From: Acidobacteriota bacterium
GTDB lineage: Bacteria; Acidobacteriota; Terriglobia; UBA7540
Assembly (NCBI GenBank): GCA_004298155.1
Contig: SCRD01000012.1
Span: 310,001 to 374,000, forward strand
DNA: 64,000 bases
Direction: 5' to 3'
The notes under the pieces are model-generated. The model was not told the DNA's origin. It saw nothing but the letters and a program-made list of their open reading frames with translations, and did no database searches. A program made the position numbers and the translations under genes. Below are positions 37,412 to 46,740 of the stretch, in pieces; the stretch's first letter is position 1, and each line of letters begins with the position of its first letter.

Positions 37412-38011
37412 ATGTCGAACCAGGGCAATGTTCTAGGACGAATTCAAGACAACTGGCGGCAGCGGGCCGGAGAATGCACAACGTTCCGGGCCGAATTGCG
37501 GGTGATCTCACGATGGCCAATCAGGGTGCTGGTGTCGCTGTATATCCTGGCCCTTGCCGTTGTAACAGGCACGACCTTATACGTCACCAACGCTGTGCCT
37601 CACGACATCGTTGAAAAGCCTGTTGCGATCAAGCTGCTGGCAATGTACGGCATCGTGACGGGAATCGCAGTTGTTATAAGTCTCGTCGTTCTGGTTCTTA
37701 GTTACGTTTGGGCGGATGCGAAGCGGCGCGGCATGAGCCCCGTGCTCTGGCTGCTGGTCGCGCTTCTGATACCCTACGGGATTGGCACCATCCTCTACTT
37801 TGTGGTGCGCGAGCCGCTGAGCCGCAATTGTCCGCAGTGCGGCCAATCCGTGAACCCTCATTTCAACTTCTGCCCGGCCTGCCAGTTCAACCTGCTTCCC
37901 AACTGCCCGCAGTGCCGGCGCGCAGCCCGTGCGGGAGACCGCTTCTGCCCCTACTGCGGCGCCAACTTGCAGGCGGACGTTGCGGCTGCGGTTAGCACCC
38001 AGAAACCGTAG
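37412..38011 (+). CDS. Membrane protein with double zinc ribbon
   Basis: 199 residues. Two to three membrane helices (about 32-50, 69-91 and 103-123) precede a cytoplasmic double zinc ribbon built from four CPxC knuckles: CPQC, CPAC, CPQC and CPYC. Such proteins often sit at the end of sigma/anti-sigma operons, but no function is established. It follows the anti-sigma gene by 52 bases on the same strand. A hairpin repeat pair begins 20 bases after the stop. Confidence 0.75.
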   Translation: MSNQGNVLGRIQDNWRQRAGECTTFRAELRVISRWPIRVLVSLYILALAVVTGTTLYVTNAVPHDIVEKPVAIKLLAMYGIVTGIAVVISLVVLVLSYVWADAKRRGMSPVLWLLVALLIPYGIGTILYFVVREPLSRNCPQCGQSVNPHFNFCPACQFNLLPNCPQCRRAARAGDRFCPYCGANLQADVAAAVSTQKP

Positions 38012-38030
38012 CGGTGATTTCGCGGGAAAG

Positions 38031-38107
38031 GGCACGAGTTTACTCGTGCCGTAAATTCCCGCCAGGATGAGTGGGACATCCTCTCGCGGCACGACTGAAG
38101 TCGTGCC
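38031..38107. repeat. Paired GGCACGA hairpins between convergent genes
   Basis: GGCACGAG-TTTA-CTCGTGCC (38031-38050) and GGCACGAC-TGAA-GTCGTGCC (38088-38107), each with an 8-bp stem. They are flanked by matching arms (GGGAAAGGGCACGA and TCGTGCCCTTTCGC), so the whole unit is itself palindromic. It fills the gap between the zinc-ribbon gene and the end of purQ and could stop transcription from both sides. Confidence 0.6.
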
Positions 38108-38125
38108 CTTTCGCAAAATGTAGAA

Positions 38126-38857
38126 TTATCTTTTAAACCAGCGGACAAGGTTTTCGAACAGGCGCAAGCCATCCTGGGAATAATGGGCGGGGAGCGAGGC
38201 GCGCTCGGGGTGCGGCATCAGGCCGAGGACAAGGCCAGTCTGGTCCGTGACGCCGGCAATTGCCTCGGGTGAGCCGTTGGGATTGTCGGGATATCCCGCG
38301 GCGGGTTTTCCCTCGGCATCGGTGTATTGGAACGCCACGCGGGGGGGCGCAGCGCCACTTTCTGGAAACATGGCGCGGCCTTCGGCGTGCGCGGAGGGCA
38401 TATTCAGCACCTGCCCCGCCAGACCCTCGGTCCACATGGACCTTTCGCTCGAAACCAGCAGGCGCACTTTGCGATCTTCAAAGTGCGAGGATTGATTTTC
38501 AAGCATCGCCATTCCCCGCACTCCCGGGCAGCGCGCAGGCAAAATGCCCGCTTCGGTCAACACCTGGAAACCGTTGCAGATGCCAAGCAGCGGCCGCTGC
38601 GCTTCAAGAACAGCCAACAACTGATCGCGCAGGCGGGCAACCATCAGCGTGGCAAAGATCCGCCCTGCGGAAAGGTGGTCGCCATAGGAAAATCCGCCGG
38701 GAAAAACCGCGGCTCCGTAATTCTCCAGGCTGTCATGGCCAGCCAGCAGTTCGTGAAGGTGGAGCAGGGCTGTCTTGCCGCCGGCGCGTTCAATGGCGGC
38801 TGCCGTCTCTTCGTGGCAGTTGGTGCCGGGGGAGTAAAGGACCGCGATCTTCGACAT
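38126..38857 (-). CDS. purQ: Phosphoribosylformylglycinamidine synthase, glutaminase subunit
   Basis: 243 residues, class I glutamine amidotransferase. It releases ammonia from glutamine for PurL in step four of purine synthesis. The nucleophile lies in LGICNGFQVL (the Cys of the GxCNGxQ motif), and the His-Glu pair is in MPHPER near the C-terminus. The N-terminus SKIAVLYSPGTNCHEE is typical. The ATG lies two bases after the purL stop, so the genes are cotranscribed in the order purL-purQ. Confidence 0.96.
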   Translation of the reverse strand: MSKIAVLYSPGTNCHEETAAAIERAGGKTALLHLHELLAGHDSLENYGAAVFPGGFSYGDHLSAGRIFATLMVARLRDQLLAVLEAQRPLLGICNGFQVLTEAGILPARCPGVRGMAMLENQSSHFEDRKVRLLVSSERSMWTEGLAGQVLNMPSAHAEGRAMFPESGAAPPRVAFQYTDAEGKPAAGYPDNPNGSPEAIAGVTDQTGLVLGLMPHPERASLPAHYSQDGLRLFENLVRWFKR

Positions 38858-38859
38858 CG

Positions 38860-41664
38860 TTAATCAACGACCTCCCTGAAAGGTTTGCTCCAGGCCGCCT
38901 CGAGGCTGGCCACGCTCTGCTGCCACAATGTGTAGCCGCCCCGGGCCAGGATTAATTGCTGCTCCGGAATAACCTCTCCAATCGTCTGATGCGGGACCGC
39001 CAGGTTTGAGAGCTCTTTCTCAATCTCGCGTGAAACTTCCAGCAGCACAGTGCCAATGAATTCCCCAAATAGCAACTCGTCAGGGCGGGCCTTTGATTGC
39101 GCGCTCAACTCGATGCGCGCACCGAGCCCTGAGCCGAAGGCCGCTTCAAACACGCGGACCAGCAAACCGCCTTCGGCAATGGCGGAGCCGGAAACGTAAC
39201 TCCGTTCATTGTGCAAGGAGAGGATAGCGTCCCACACGGCACGAACTGCAGCCGCATTGCCTGGGTCGAACAGCCGGTCGCCGCGCTGGCCGTAAGTGTC
39301 GGCATAAACGCTTCCGCCGAGCCCTCCGGCGCCAGTGGGCCCTACCAGGACAAGCCTGTTCCCCGCCCGTTTGAACTCCCTGGTTACAACCTTTTTGGCG
39401 TCAGGCACGCGGCCCATCAGCGACACGGCGAGAGTCATAGGGACGTCAATCTTTCGTCCTGCGGACTCAAAGGTTCCGGAGCTCGAATCCTTTCCGGAGA
39501 TGAACGGGATTCCCAGCTCCACTGAAAGATCGGCGATAGCATCCACCATCTGCGAGAGCTCCCAGGCGACCTGTGGTGTGACTCGAGGCGTGTAAAAATT
39601 GTCGCAGAGCGCCGCTTCCCTGTAGCTGCTTCCGGCTACGACGGCTTTGGTGACTGCCTCGATCATCATCAGGCGCGCCATGGCGGCGGGATCAACGTCC
39701 CCATAGAACGGATTGAAGGCCAGCGTCGAGACCATTCCGTAAGGTTTCCCGCGCAGCGGCGCCGAAACATAAATGCCGGTCGGCATGCGGTGGTTGTGCC
39801 CGCCGTAAGGCCCGATGGCCGTTCGGCCCTGCACCGTCGTGTCAAAGCGGACTCCGGCAGCGCTCTGGTCACAGCAGTGGTAATGCGAGACGACGCTTTC
39901 CGCCGCCTTCTGCCACTCGGCCTGCGTGCGCGGCTCCGGAATTGAAAGCGGCCGCAGTGGCCGCTCGTGCTCGATGACGGCGGTGGGCTCAATTGGACAG
40001 CCTTGCCAGAGAAACTCCATATCGAGGTCGACGACCCGCTGACCGTGCCAGGTTGCCTGCAAACGTTGCGTGTTGGTAAAACGTCCGAACTCGACGTGCG
40101 CCACATCATAGCGGTCGAGAATCTCGCGCGCCTCGTCCAGCTTTTCGAGAGGAACTACGACGAGCATTCGCTCCTGCGATTCCGAAAGAAGAATTTCCCA
40201 GGCGGTGAGGCTTGCGTCTTTTAAACGGACGCGGTCGAGATCAAGCTCCACGCCGGTCTCGCCTCCAATTTCTCCGGCTGCCGAAGAGATACCGCCCGCA
40301 CCGAGGTCGGTAATGGCGCGAATGCATCCAGCATCCCGCAGAACGGGAATGGCGGAAGTGAATCGGCGCTCGGTGATGGGATGGCCGATCTGCACTGCGG
40401 CAAATTCCTTTTCCAGCGTGGCGCCGGTCATGCTGGTGGAGCTGGCGGTTGCGCCGTGGATGCCATCGCGCCCGGTTTCGCCGCCGATCAGCAGCGCAAT
40501 ATCGCCAGGGTGGGGCGAATCCTTGAGCGCATCCTTCGCAGGAATCAAACCGATGGAGTGGCCCAACGCAAAACACTTGGCATAGCCCGGATGGATGCGA
40601 TAGACGGGGTGCATCATAGGAATTCCCATCGGGTTCACGTAGTAGGACGTCGCGCGAATGGATTCCGTCACGATCAACTGTGGATGCAATGCGCCAGCAG
40701 GAACTTCATCATCCGCCATGCGGGGGTCCATGGTTCCCATCACCGTGGTGCCGCCAATGGGATATGCGCCTTTGCCAAAGCCCAGAGTGTCGCGAATCAC
40801 GCCGCCGTGCTTGGTGGCGATGCCGCCGAAGGGAGCAATGGAGCTGGGAAAGTTGTGCGTTTCGCCCTTGATGGTGATCACCCAGCCGTCATAGAACTCC
40901 ATTCCGCCGGCATTGTCCTTGAAAGAAGAAACAACCAGCGGATGATCGATCTGTGCCGTAGCATGGCTAAGGCGCTTTAACAATCCCAGGCTTTTCCACG
41001 TGGTGTGGTAGCAGTGGTCGCTCCAGCTCTGCACCAGGATTTCGATTTCAGCATCGGTATGCGGCCTGCCTCGTTGAGTCTCGTGCGCCTGGATGGCTTT
41101 CATTTGTGCGAGCGGCGCGTACCAGGAGCGCTCAACCGATATCGCCTGAAGTTGCTGGTCGCTCAGGCCGCGTAATGAAATTTCCGTGACCGGATCGGGG
41201 CGGCCCGTGGGAAGAAGGGTTTCAACCACTTCCCTCGGCTCGCGGACACGCTCAACAATCTTGTTGTAAAGGAAGCGCGAGGCAAGCTTGCGGGCTTCGG
41301 ATTCTTCAAGTCCCGTGAACTGGTAACGGCGGCTGAGGCGTGCGAACTTCAGGCCCGTTTCTCCGAGCGCACGCGCGCCCTCCAGGATGGAGGGCGTCTC
41401 AGGGTCCGTCACGGCGGGACGGTAGGCAATTTCCACCACCGGGCCCTGTGCGGGATCAAGCTGCGAGTGGGCCGAGCCCGTCTGGTAAAGCGGATTGACC
41501 AGAAGCGGCTGGAGCCTGCCGACATCAACGCTGCCTTCCAGCCAGAAAACGCGCTCGATGGTGATTCGGCTGAGGCGATCGTATCCGTGACGATGAAAAA
41601 ACGCAACCCAGTTGCGCGCTTCCGGATCATCTTTGGAATGTATGTAAACCGTGTGAATAGCCAT
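38860..41664 (-). CDS. purL: FGAM synthase PurL with fused N-terminal PurS-like domain
   Basis: 934 residues, clearly longer than the small-type PurL (about 740) and shorter than the one-chain enzyme (about 1,300). Residues 1-85 look like PurS: a short beta-strand start (IHTVYIHSKDDPEARN), a helix, and LLVNPLYQTG where PurS reads LLANPVIEDY. A helical linker leads to the PurM-like synthase core with the conserved His217 in SWSDHCYH and, further on, IKGETHNFPS and SGKDSSSG. No separate purS gene is adjacent. The enzyme converts FGAR, glutamine and ATP to FGAM with PurQ. Confidence 0.93.
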   Translation of the reverse strand: MAIHTVYIHSKDDPEARNWVAFFHRHGYDRLSRITIERVFWLEGSVDVGRLQPLLVNPLYQTGSAHSQLDPAQGPVVEIAYRPAVTDPETPSILEGARALGETGLKFARLSRRYQFTGLEESEARKLASRFLYNKIVERVREPREVVETLLPTGRPDPVTEISLRGLSDQQLQAISVERSWYAPLAQMKAIQAHETQRGRPHTDAEIEILVQSWSDHCYHTTWKSLGLLKRLSHATAQIDHPLVVSSFKDNAGGMEFYDGWVITIKGETHNFPSSIAPFGGIATKHGGVIRDTLGFGKGAYPIGGTTVMGTMDPRMADDEVPAGALHPQLIVTESIRATSYYVNPMGIPMMHPVYRIHPGYAKCFALGHSIGLIPAKDALKDSPHPGDIALLIGGETGRDGIHGATASSTSMTGATLEKEFAAVQIGHPITERRFTSAIPVLRDAGCIRAITDLGAGGISSAAGEIGGETGVELDLDRVRLKDASLTAWEILLSESQERMLVVVPLEKLDEAREILDRYDVAHVEFGRFTNTQRLQATWHGQRVVDLDMEFLWQGCPIEPTAVIEHERPLRPLSIPEPRTQAEWQKAAESVVSHYHCCDQSAAGVRFDTTVQGRTAIGPYGGHNHRMPTGIYVSAPLRGKPYGMVSTLAFNPFYGDVDPAAMARLMMIEAVTKAVVAGSSYREAALCDNFYTPRVTPQVAWELSQMVDAIADLSVELGIPFISGKDSSSGTFESAGRKIDVPMTLAVSLMGRVPDAKKVVTREFKRAGNRLVLVGPTGAGGLGGSVYADTYGQRGDRLFDPGNAAAVRAVWDAILSLHNERSYVSGSAIAEGGLLVRVFEAAFGSGLGARIELSAQSKARPDELLFGEFIGTVLLEVSREIEKELSNLAVPHQTIGEVIPEQQLILARGGYTLWQQSVASLEAAWSKPFREVVD

Positions 41665-41810
41665 GGAGAGTTCAATCGCGACGCTGACTCACTATTATAA
41701 GCGAGTTCGCGAAAAACCACGACGTCCGGCAGCAGGGGCAAAACAGGTTCCTCTGCCGCCTGGCGGGACCGGAATGACACAATGCAATGTTGTTTTCTCC
41801 TGACGCGATG

Positions 41811-43238
41811 CTACTGCTCGCGCGGGACCATGGGCCAGAGGCGCTTCTTATAGGCCAGGACAAAGTAGCCGCAGATGCCCACGCAGATGGTGGTGAAGGC
41901 GTAGGCCATGAATTTCCAGCCGCCCGGCTGGAAGGCAGAGCTCGAAAAGATATAAAGCCAGCCCACCAGCGCCAGAATGGCCGGGAACGGATAAAGCCAC
42001 ATCTTGAAGGGCAACCTGGACGCTGGCTGCGTCTTCCTGAAGACGAACAATCCGATGGTATGGCCGACAAACTGGATGAGAATGCGGGCCACCATCAGGC
42101 CGGTAATGATTTCACCCAGGCTGAACATGCTGGCCACCGCCGCCAGGATGCCAACCAGAACCAGCGAGCGGTTAGGAAACTCTCCTGTGGGGTGGAGTTT
42201 TTCGAACCAGCTGAAGAACAGGCCGTCGCGCGCCGCCGCGTAGGGAATCCTGGAGTAGCCCAGCATGAGCGCAAACACCGAGGCAAAAGCCGTAAACAGG
42301 ATCATGGCCGTCAGCAGAATCGCCGCCCAGTGGCCGTAAATCTTCTGCATAAAGACCGAGGCCACAGCGAGATTGGCAAACGAATTCGGTCTGATCATGT
42401 CCCGCCAGGGGACGACGGAAACGAAGCTGTAGGAGAGAAGAAAATCGATGACGGTGACGGCCAGGATGGAAATGATCACAGCGTAAGGAATGGTACGTTC
42501 CGGCTGCTTGACCTCGTCACCCAGGTAGCAGACCTGGTAGTAGCCGAGATAATTATAGATCACCACAATGGTCCCGTTGCCGAGGCCGATCAGAAACGCC
42601 CAGTTCAGATGGAATGCTCCCGGCGGAAAGTCGAGCGCCATATGGTAATTCATATGAATCAGCCCGGTGACGATGACCCATCCGGTAGTGACCAGCGTGG
42701 TAATCCAGAGGACCAGCATCAATCGCGCAACATCGTGAATTTTCCGATAGAGAGAGACCATCACGATGATGGCGATGCCGGCGGCAACAAACTTCATTTG
42801 CCACGGGTGGCTGGCCAGGCCCGTCCACAGGTAGCTCATGTACTGCGTCATGCCAACGGTGCCGGAGGCAATCTCGAGCGGCCCGAAGAAGAGGAATTCC
42901 CAGGCAAACAGCCACGCCATCAGCTTGCCCCAGGTCTCGCGGTTGTAGCTGTCACGCAGGAAAACGTAGGTGCCGCCCGAGCCCGGCAGTGCGGCGCCGA
43001 GCTCTGAAATCACAAGGCCATCGGCGATGGCCAGAACAGCCCCGGCAAACCAGGCCAGCAGTGCCTGCGGACCGCCCATCGTGGACAAAATAATCGGCAC
43101 GGTGATGAACGGACCGATGCCGATCATGTTTGACATGTTGATGGAAGTGGCGTTCAGGATTCCGAGCCTGCGCCGCAGCTGGGGTTGCTGCGCTTCGTTT
43201 TTGGCAGCCTGGGCATTCTTGTTTTCTTTGGAGCTCAT
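41811..43238 (-). CDS. APC-superfamily amino acid permease
   Basis: 475 residues with about twelve membrane helices. The first helix region (INMSNMIGIGPFITVP) has the glycine-rich substrate-binding break of APC transporters, and ISELGAALPGSGGTYVFLRD is the conserved helix 2-3 loop. Helix 6 has FLIGLGNGTIVVIYNYLGY. It imports an amino acid or related amine, probably with protons. The start is the ATG at 43238 with GGTGAGG close upstream; a GTG three codons earlier is possible. It stands alone between purL and the glycosidase. Confidence 0.87.
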   Translation of the reverse strand: MSSKENKNAQAAKNEAQQPQLRRRLGILNATSINMSNMIGIGPFITVPIILSTMGGPQALLAWFAGAVLAIADGLVISELGAALPGSGGTYVFLRDSYNRETWGKLMAWLFAWEFLFFGPLEIASGTVGMTQYMSYLWTGLASHPWQMKFVAAGIAIIVMVSLYRKIHDVARLMLVLWITTLVTTGWVIVTGLIHMNYHMALDFPPGAFHLNWAFLIGLGNGTIVVIYNYLGYYQVCYLGDEVKQPERTIPYAVIISILAVTVIDFLLSYSFVSVVPWRDMIRPNSFANLAVASVFMQKIYGHWAAILLTAMILFTAFASVFALMLGYSRIPYAAARDGLFFSWFEKLHPTGEFPNRSLVLVGILAAVASMFSLGEIITGLMVARILIQFVGHTIGLFVFRKTQPASRLPFKMWLYPFPAILALVGWLYIFSSSAFQPGGWKFMAYAFTTICVGICGYFVLAYKKRLWPMVPREQ

Positions 43239-43429
43239 CAACCTCACCTTCAGTCCATGCAGCCAGGATTGTTAATGTTATTCCCTTGCGCCGCCCTGAG
43301 ACGCAATGACGCAATCTGCGGGCCTTAACGAATGCTAAACCACTATGTGAAGGAATGGAACGGATTCAGACCGAGACAGAGGACACCCTCGAAACTTAAA
43401 CGTATTTCTCCGCACGTTGCAGGTTCGTA

Positions 43430-45931
43430 TTACTTGCCGCCGGGGCCCACGTAACGCCGGTTTTCATCCAGGGTGAAAGCAGTTTTCAGCGTGCCCTGCA
43501 CTGCAATCGTAATTCCTTTCTCTGCCGGAAGCCCGTCCATGCCATCGACTGTCAACTTCACCTTGTAGTCCGCAGCCCGAGTGAAGGCGTGGCTGACCTC
43601 CGGTCCGCTGGCGGTTGTTCCATCGCCCAAATCCCAGTGGTAGGAAAGCGCCGGGACGCCATCGGTGGCGGCAACCGCCTGAAGCCTGACAGCTTGCCCC
43701 GGCCCAACCGAAGCCGGAGCCCTCAACGTAACAGAAGGCGCGGCGGCCGCAACCGAAGTATTGATGATCTTAATCAGGCGTACCGAATGCGGCGGCTGCT
43801 GTTTAATGCTGATGCTCCCAGCCTCGATGGCAATCGGCGCATCGGCGTGGAGGGCGTCGTACGCTTCAAAGGAAGCACCCTGCGCAAGGCCGAGGTCAGT
43901 GAGGTTGAGCATGTGTGAGCGCGGCGCCTCCGTCCAGTTGAAAAGCGCCAGCATGGACTGGCGGGCATCCTCCTTCAGAAAATATATGCTGGGCATCTCA
44001 TCCTGCGCGGAATAGCTCATCAGGTCAAGCGGCGTCGCCGCCCGCCTCAACGCCACCATCGTCAGCAGGTTCCTGTTTTCCACCAGCGCCAGGCGGTCAG
44101 GCGTGGAAGCCAGCGTTGGAAGGTCGTCGCCGATGTCATACATTCCACCAGCAACCGCCGCAATCACCGCCTGCACCTCAGCCTCATCAAGGGTCAACGG
44201 CTGTCTTCGGTTATGCCATGTCTGTTGTGGCTCCACCTCCATTGACACGCTGAAGGCGTCCGGGTCGCTGATGTAGAAATTCCTGTTCATGTAGTAGCGG
44301 GCAGCGATGTTGGGGTCAGCGTCCTTGCTGGCTATAAACGAATGGCCCGTGTCCGGAGCGATCCGCCCTTCATCTACCAGGCCGACGGGAGCCAGCATGG
44401 GGCTCCCGTCCTTATCCAGCAGCACGCCATCACCCACAGCGTCGCGGATGATTTTGAGCCCAATCCGCTCCGCTTCAAGCGCTGTGGTGTGCGGGCGGTA
44501 AAAGTAGCCTTCAATGGCGGAGGAGTCCATGAAGTCGAGCTTGATGTAGCGCACGCCCCACTCACGCGTTAGAACGCGATAGGTCTCGCGAAGATACGCC
44601 TGTGCGCCCGGATTAGTGGTGTCCAGCGCGTAGAGGGGATCAACGCCACGGTGGACGTACGCAATCCGGATGGGCCGTCCCTTGGCATCATGAACCAGCC
44701 AGTCCTTGTGATGCTGGTAGACCCAGGCGCGCTCCGACACCTCAAACGGAGCAGTCCAGACGCCCAGGCGCAGGCCCATGTGAGTGATTTTGTAACCCAA
44801 ATTGCGCATGCCGTCAGGGAACTGAGTGGCGTTGGCAGTCGTGTATTCGCCGCGGGCGTAATCGTATCCTTCGTCGATATGGCAGAAATTGAAGCCGAGT
44901 GACTCGAGATGATTTGCAAGCCAGTTGGCGTTCGTCAGCACCTCGCCTTCATTCACGCCCGCGTAGAACGCCGTCCAACTCCACCAGCCCATGGGCGGCT
45001 GGCTTGAAACTCGAGCATCGTGCAATCGCCGCGCAGCCGCTCCGTAGACTTCCAATTGCGCATGATAATCCGCTCCTGCGGCGAACATCACAGTCTCTGA
45101 GCTCAACTCCTTCCCTGGAGCAACAGGAAGGCTCAACTCGACCTGCTGATCCGGAGCGATATTGTCCCTTTGGAGCACGCCCTCCGTGGTTCCGGTGGAA
45201 TCGACGGTAAACGAGCTGATGCTCGAAGACCCCATAGGAGGTTTTTCCACCTTCAAGTGCAGCGAAGTCATAAAGCGGTCTTCCGTAAGCGCGGCCACCA
45301 AAAGACTCTGTTGGCTGTTGAGGTTGTACACCAGGCCGTCACGCACTCCGAAGTAGGTCCCTTTCGGCGCCTGATCAAGGCCGCCGATGTGGATGGTGGG
45401 ATCCTCGCTGTAACTTTCAAACATCACGCGGTCTGCGCCCTCTGTGCTTCCCAGGCTGATCCGTGGGTTGCCGATGGCATCGAGGTCACGGATGGCTTCC
45501 ACCATGACGGATTTCGCGGTGTGGTTCGCCACCTTAACCATTACCGTGCCGTAGGGAAAGTCATTATACAGGCGCAGGATGCAGACCAGATCGGGCGCCG
45601 ACTTAAGGCCGCTGAAAGTGATGGCGGCCTGCTGGCCAGAACCCAGGGCATCCTGAAAAGTGCTCTGGGCCGCCTGATGACTCGGATAGTCGCTCGACAC
45701 CAGCCAATGGTGATTGACTTCTGCACCGACGACCGCCTGGAAGACGGCCGACTCCGAACCTTTCGCCTGAATGGCGTACGAACCGTTATGGGGATCGACG
45801 GAGACGGTCAACTGCGAATTGCGCAGTGAAACTGCCGCAGTTGCTGGCTCAGGGGTGGCAAATACAACGATAATAAATACAACCAGACCTGGAAAAAAAA
45901 GATGAAAGAACTTAGATGCTGTCTCTTTCAT
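43430..45931 (-). CDS. Secreted GH36-type alpha-galactosidase-like glycosidase with C-terminal PKD
   Basis: 833 residues. A signal peptide (hydrophobic 12-32) implies export. An N-terminal beta-sandwich (about 35-300) leads to a barrel with MGWWSWTAFYAGV, FCHIDEGYDY, and KLDFMD, where Asp466 fits the clan GH-D nucleophile. ISDPDAFSV (about 562) would hold the acid/base. A beta-rich segment follows, then a PKD module (about 745-805, YHWDLGDGT) and a short tail. It is expected to release alpha-linked galactose or a similar residue outside the cytoplasm. The PKD module may aid substrate or surface binding. The sugar specificity is inferred. Confidence 0.85.
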   Translation of the reverse strand: MKETASKFFHLFFPGLVVFIIVVFATPEPATAAVSLRNSQLTVSVDPHNGSYAIQAKGSESAVFQAVVGAEVNHHWLVSSDYPSHQAAQSTFQDALGSGQQAAITFSGLKSAPDLVCILRLYNDFPYGTVMVKVANHTAKSVMVEAIRDLDAIGNPRISLGSTEGADRVMFESYSEDPTIHIGGLDQAPKGTYFGVRDGLVYNLNSQQSLLVAALTEDRFMTSLHLKVEKPPMGSSSISSFTVDSTGTTEGVLQRDNIAPDQQVELSLPVAPGKELSSETVMFAAGADYHAQLEVYGAAARRLHDARVSSQPPMGWWSWTAFYAGVNEGEVLTNANWLANHLESLGFNFCHIDEGYDYARGEYTTANATQFPDGMRNLGYKITHMGLRLGVWTAPFEVSERAWVYQHHKDWLVHDAKGRPIRIAYVHRGVDPLYALDTTNPGAQAYLRETYRVLTREWGVRYIKLDFMDSSAIEGYFYRPHTTALEAERIGLKIIRDAVGDGVLLDKDGSPMLAPVGLVDEGRIAPDTGHSFIASKDADPNIAARYYMNRNFYISDPDAFSVSMEVEPQQTWHNRRQPLTLDEAEVQAVIAAVAGGMYDIGDDLPTLASTPDRLALVENRNLLTMVALRRAATPLDLMSYSAQDEMPSIYFLKEDARQSMLALFNWTEAPRSHMLNLTDLGLAQGASFEAYDALHADAPIAIEAGSISIKQQPPHSVRLIKIINTSVAAAAPSVTLRAPASVGPGQAVRLQAVAATDGVPALSYHWDLGDGTTASGPEVSHAFTRAADYKVKLTVDGMDGLPAEKGITIAVQGTLKTAFTLDENRRYVGPGGK

Positions 45932-46056
45932 GGTCGCTTCCTATCCTGGATTGGCATTAAGGCAGCGCAATCTGCCTGACTGGGCGCGCGCCTGAACAGA
46001 AGACATGTGAATGGCGTGGCAGAATCAATGGCTCCTGGTGGCAATGAACCGTGCAA

Positions 46057-46701
46057 TCACGATTGATGTTCGGGATGAGTGCATGCCCCCGGGAACGACA
46101 TGTTGTAAGTATCTCCCTGGTATTGCAATTCCTGGTCGAGGCCGATTTTGGAGGTGTAGTATCCGAAGATTGTCAATCCTTTAATAAAACTGAAAGCTTT
46201 CACGCCGGCCTCATCTTCCGGCCGTGCCTTCGCGGGATCGGCAAGAGGTTTCAGCAAGTCCGTCTGCTGGGCCTCGTTGAGGCTGACAAACGGTTTGTTG
46301 TGCAATGCCAGGCTGCGGCCATCGAACCATGCCAGTGCCTGGATGATTTCCTGCTGATTTTCAGAGCTCTCTTCGTTGTACCTCAGGTCAAGGTAGCGGT
46401 TCACCAACGCAGACTTGGCGCCGGGCGTATCCGTCGTCGGGATGATCAGGTCAGTCAAGGCGATCAGCGTTTCGTTTTGGTGAGCGTCAAAGAACTGCGG
46501 CTTCCAGTTGGCGCCGGTCTGTGCGATGGCATCCACGTCGTCCGATGACATGTCCATGCCGGACATTGCAGGCATGGCTGTGCGAGCGGGTCGCGCCTGG
46601 CCAAGAATGGGCAGGGTCGTCAACCCACCTGCACCCATCACAAGAGTTTTCAGTACGCCGCGGCGCCCCTGGTTGGCTTCCTCTTCAATTCTTTTTGTCA
46701 T
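46057..46701 (-). CDS. Gluconate 2-dehydrogenase subunit 3-family protein, Tat-exported
   Basis: 214 residues from the ATG at 46701 (GGAGATG upstream). A twin-arginine signal (NQGRRGVLKTLVM) targets it to the periplasm. The mature part is the small helical subunit that accompanies GMC flavoproteins in membrane sugar dehydrogenases (LIALTDLIIPTTDTPGA motif), needed for their maturation or export. It lies 39 bases downstream of the GMC gene on the same strand, so the two are partners. No cytochrome c subunit gene is adjacent, so the electron acceptor is not known. Confidence 0.85.
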   Translation of the reverse strand: MTKRIEEEANQGRRGVLKTLVMGAGGLTTLPILGQARPARTAMPAMSGMDMSSDDVDAIAQTGANWKPQFFDAHQNETLIALTDLIIPTTDTPGAKSALVNRYLDLRYNEESSENQQEIIQALAWFDGRSLALHNKPFVSLNEAQQTDLLKPLADPAKARPEDEAGVKAFSFIKGLTIFGYYTSKIGLDQELQYQGDTYNMSFPGACTHPEHQS

Positions 46702-46740
46702 GGCTTTGCATCTCCGTTTCCCTGGATTCACTCGGTACCC

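Noticed and set aside
41787-43007. Long plus-strand open frame (406 codons) opposite the permease gene
   Set aside because: Its translation is rich in His, Gln, Arg and Asp with no domain pattern, as expected from the reverse frame of a membrane-protein gene. The minus-strand APC permease explains the region.
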